This document shows, piece by piece, positions 32,870 to 33,453 of a DNA stretch of 33,453 nt (its first letter is position 1; each line of letters starts with the position of its first letter). The DNA comes from an uncultured Clostridium sp. GTDB taxonomy: Bacteria; Bacillota; Clostridia; TANB77; CAG-508. The DNA is taken from positions 1-33,453 of the forward strand of contig CAMMEP010000004.1 in assembly GCA_946495905.1 (NCBI GenBank), written 5' to 3'. Below the pieces are notes generated by a model. That model made no database searches. It saw only the letters and a list, made by a program, of their open reading frames with translations, and had not been told where the DNA came from. The position numbers and the translations under genes were made by a program.

Positions 32870-33425
32870 ATTTGATAAAAAACTATCCTATGAAAGTTTA
32901 ATGCAAGCACATAAATTAAGTAGAAAAGGAAAAGGGTATCGAAAAGAAATAATAATTTTTAACCTAAAACAAGAAGAATACATTATGTGGTTATATGAAA
33001 AATTAAAAAATGGAACATATAAACATAGTGGTTATACTGTATTTTATGTAACAGAACCAAAACTAAGGAAAATAGAAAAGAGCATCTATCTAGATAGAAT
33101 AGTACATAGATGGGTTGTGGATAATTTTTTAGAGCCATACTTTGTACCAACTTTTATCGATACAAGTTATGCATGCTTAAAAAATAGAGGAATGCATAAA
33201 GCATGTTTGGATGTGCAAAGTACCATGAGGCATTTAACAAAAACATGGAAAGATTACTATATATTAAAAATGGATGTAAGAAAATACTTTCAAAACATAG
33301 ATAAGGATATATTGTATAAAATATTAGCAAGAAAAATACAAGATAATAAATTACTATGGTTATTAAAGGAAATAATCTATTCTAATGAAGGTAAGAAAGG
33401 ACTAGCTATAGGTTATAGCAATTAA
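32847..33425 (+). CDS. DGR reverse transcriptase, N-terminal part, ends at motif 4
   Basis: A group II-intron-like reverse transcriptase of the DGR clade. The 192 visible residues include the N-terminal SYESLMQAHKLSRKGK helix, motif 1 (RKIEKSIYLDRIVHRWVVDNFLEPYF), motif 2 (FIDTSYACLKNRGMHKAC) and motif 3 with the first catalytic Asp at D143 (ILKMDVRKYFQNID). It then reads GLAIGYSN and stops at 33423-33425, where family members read IGxxxSQ; YMDD and the thumb are absent. The stop is 28 bases from the window end, so it may be an end-of-contig error, a real nonsense change or a frameshift. As written it could not be active. It overlaps avd. Confidence 0.82.
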   Translation: MPKTIRNEFDKKLSYESLMQAHKLSRKGKGYRKEIIIFNLKQEEYIMWLYEKLKNGTYKHSGYTVFYVTEPKLRKIEKSIYLDRIVHRWVVDNFLEPYFVPTFIDTSYACLKNRGMHKACLDVQSTMRHLTKTWKDYYILKMDVRKYFQNIDKDILYKILARKIQDNKLLWLLKEIIYSNEGKKGLAIGYSN

Positions 33426-33453
33426 AATATTATAGAAAGTATTATGTAGAAAT

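Larger units (their letters stand above)
30428..33453 (+). mobile_element. Diversity-generating retroelement (DGR), incomplete at window end
   Basis: Gene order is target protein with C-terminal variable region, post-VR hairpins, MutS-like protein, Avd-like protein and reverse transcriptase. Together these fit a DGR, which copies a template repeat through adenine-mutagenic reverse transcription into the variable region of a ligand-binding gene. The template repeat is not found between 31727 and 33453, so it should lie downstream. The catalytic second half of the reverse transcriptase is also missing from the window. Confidence 0.88.

Overview
This is an AT-rich chromosomal stretch from a spore-forming, low-GC Firmicute, most likely an uncultured (probably gut) member of the Clostridia. 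Supporting signs are the AGGAGG-type ribosome binding sites, near-consensus sigma-A promoters with 17-base spacing, the spore genes (a SleB-type cortex hydrolase and SpoIIP), Clostridia-typical families (RNHCP, CD1247-type zinc ribbon, U32 peptidase with DUF3656, YqeG) and an amitochondriate-style one-carbon gene (formate-tetrahydrofolate ligase). The species cannot be named from the sequence.

Layout. 1-2.7 kb: a partial copy of an unusual repeat, then fhs and sleB. 2.8-9.0 kb: miaB, mutS, a two-domain nucleoside kinase and an RNHCP protein, all on the plus strand; a dense GGGAC/GTCCC repeat cluster follows mutS. 9.0-12.0 kb: a second repeat copy and a U32 peptidase on the minus strand broken by one frameshift near its end. 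12.1-16.0 kb: a 50-residue Cys/Gly-rich protein, YqeG phosphatase, a short prepilin peptidase, an M24 aminopeptidase, EF-P and a zinc-ribbon protein. 16.1-19.0 kb, mainly minus strand: a frameshifted M23 peptidase, a GtrA membrane protein, tRNA-Trp, an orphan gene bracketed by direct repeats, a DUF1737-like protein (plus strand) and tmRNA. 19.1-23.2 kb: a GT4 glycosyltransferase, a YlbF protein, a membrane zinc metallopeptidase and an AAA/DUF4143 ATPase. 23.4-29.9 kb: the recJ-rel-hisS group and spoIIP.

30.1-33.45 kb: a diversity-generating retroelement (DGR). Its target is a pilin-signal-anchored protein with a formylglycine-generating-enzyme-like (C-lectin fold) C-terminus, whose last 50 codons are abruptly GC-richer and rich in NNY codons, as expected of a variable region. 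Downstream come nested hairpins, a stand-alone MutS-domain-I-like protein, an Avd-like four-helix protein and the N-terminal part of the reverse transcriptase. The template repeat is not in the window and probably lies past its end. The reverse transcriptase frame closes just where the DGR-specific IGxxxSQ motif should be.

The second system-level signal is a set of repeats that share one design: a conserved GC-richer core flanked by long, nearly perfect inverted repeats whose sequence differs at each locus (29 and 32 bp arms at 9.1 and 29.9 kb). Short GGGGACRGGC cores at 0.1, 7.0 and 20.4 kb show the same design on a smaller scale. Two single-base frameshifts in conserved genes (9442, 16285) are either real decay or sequencing errors.
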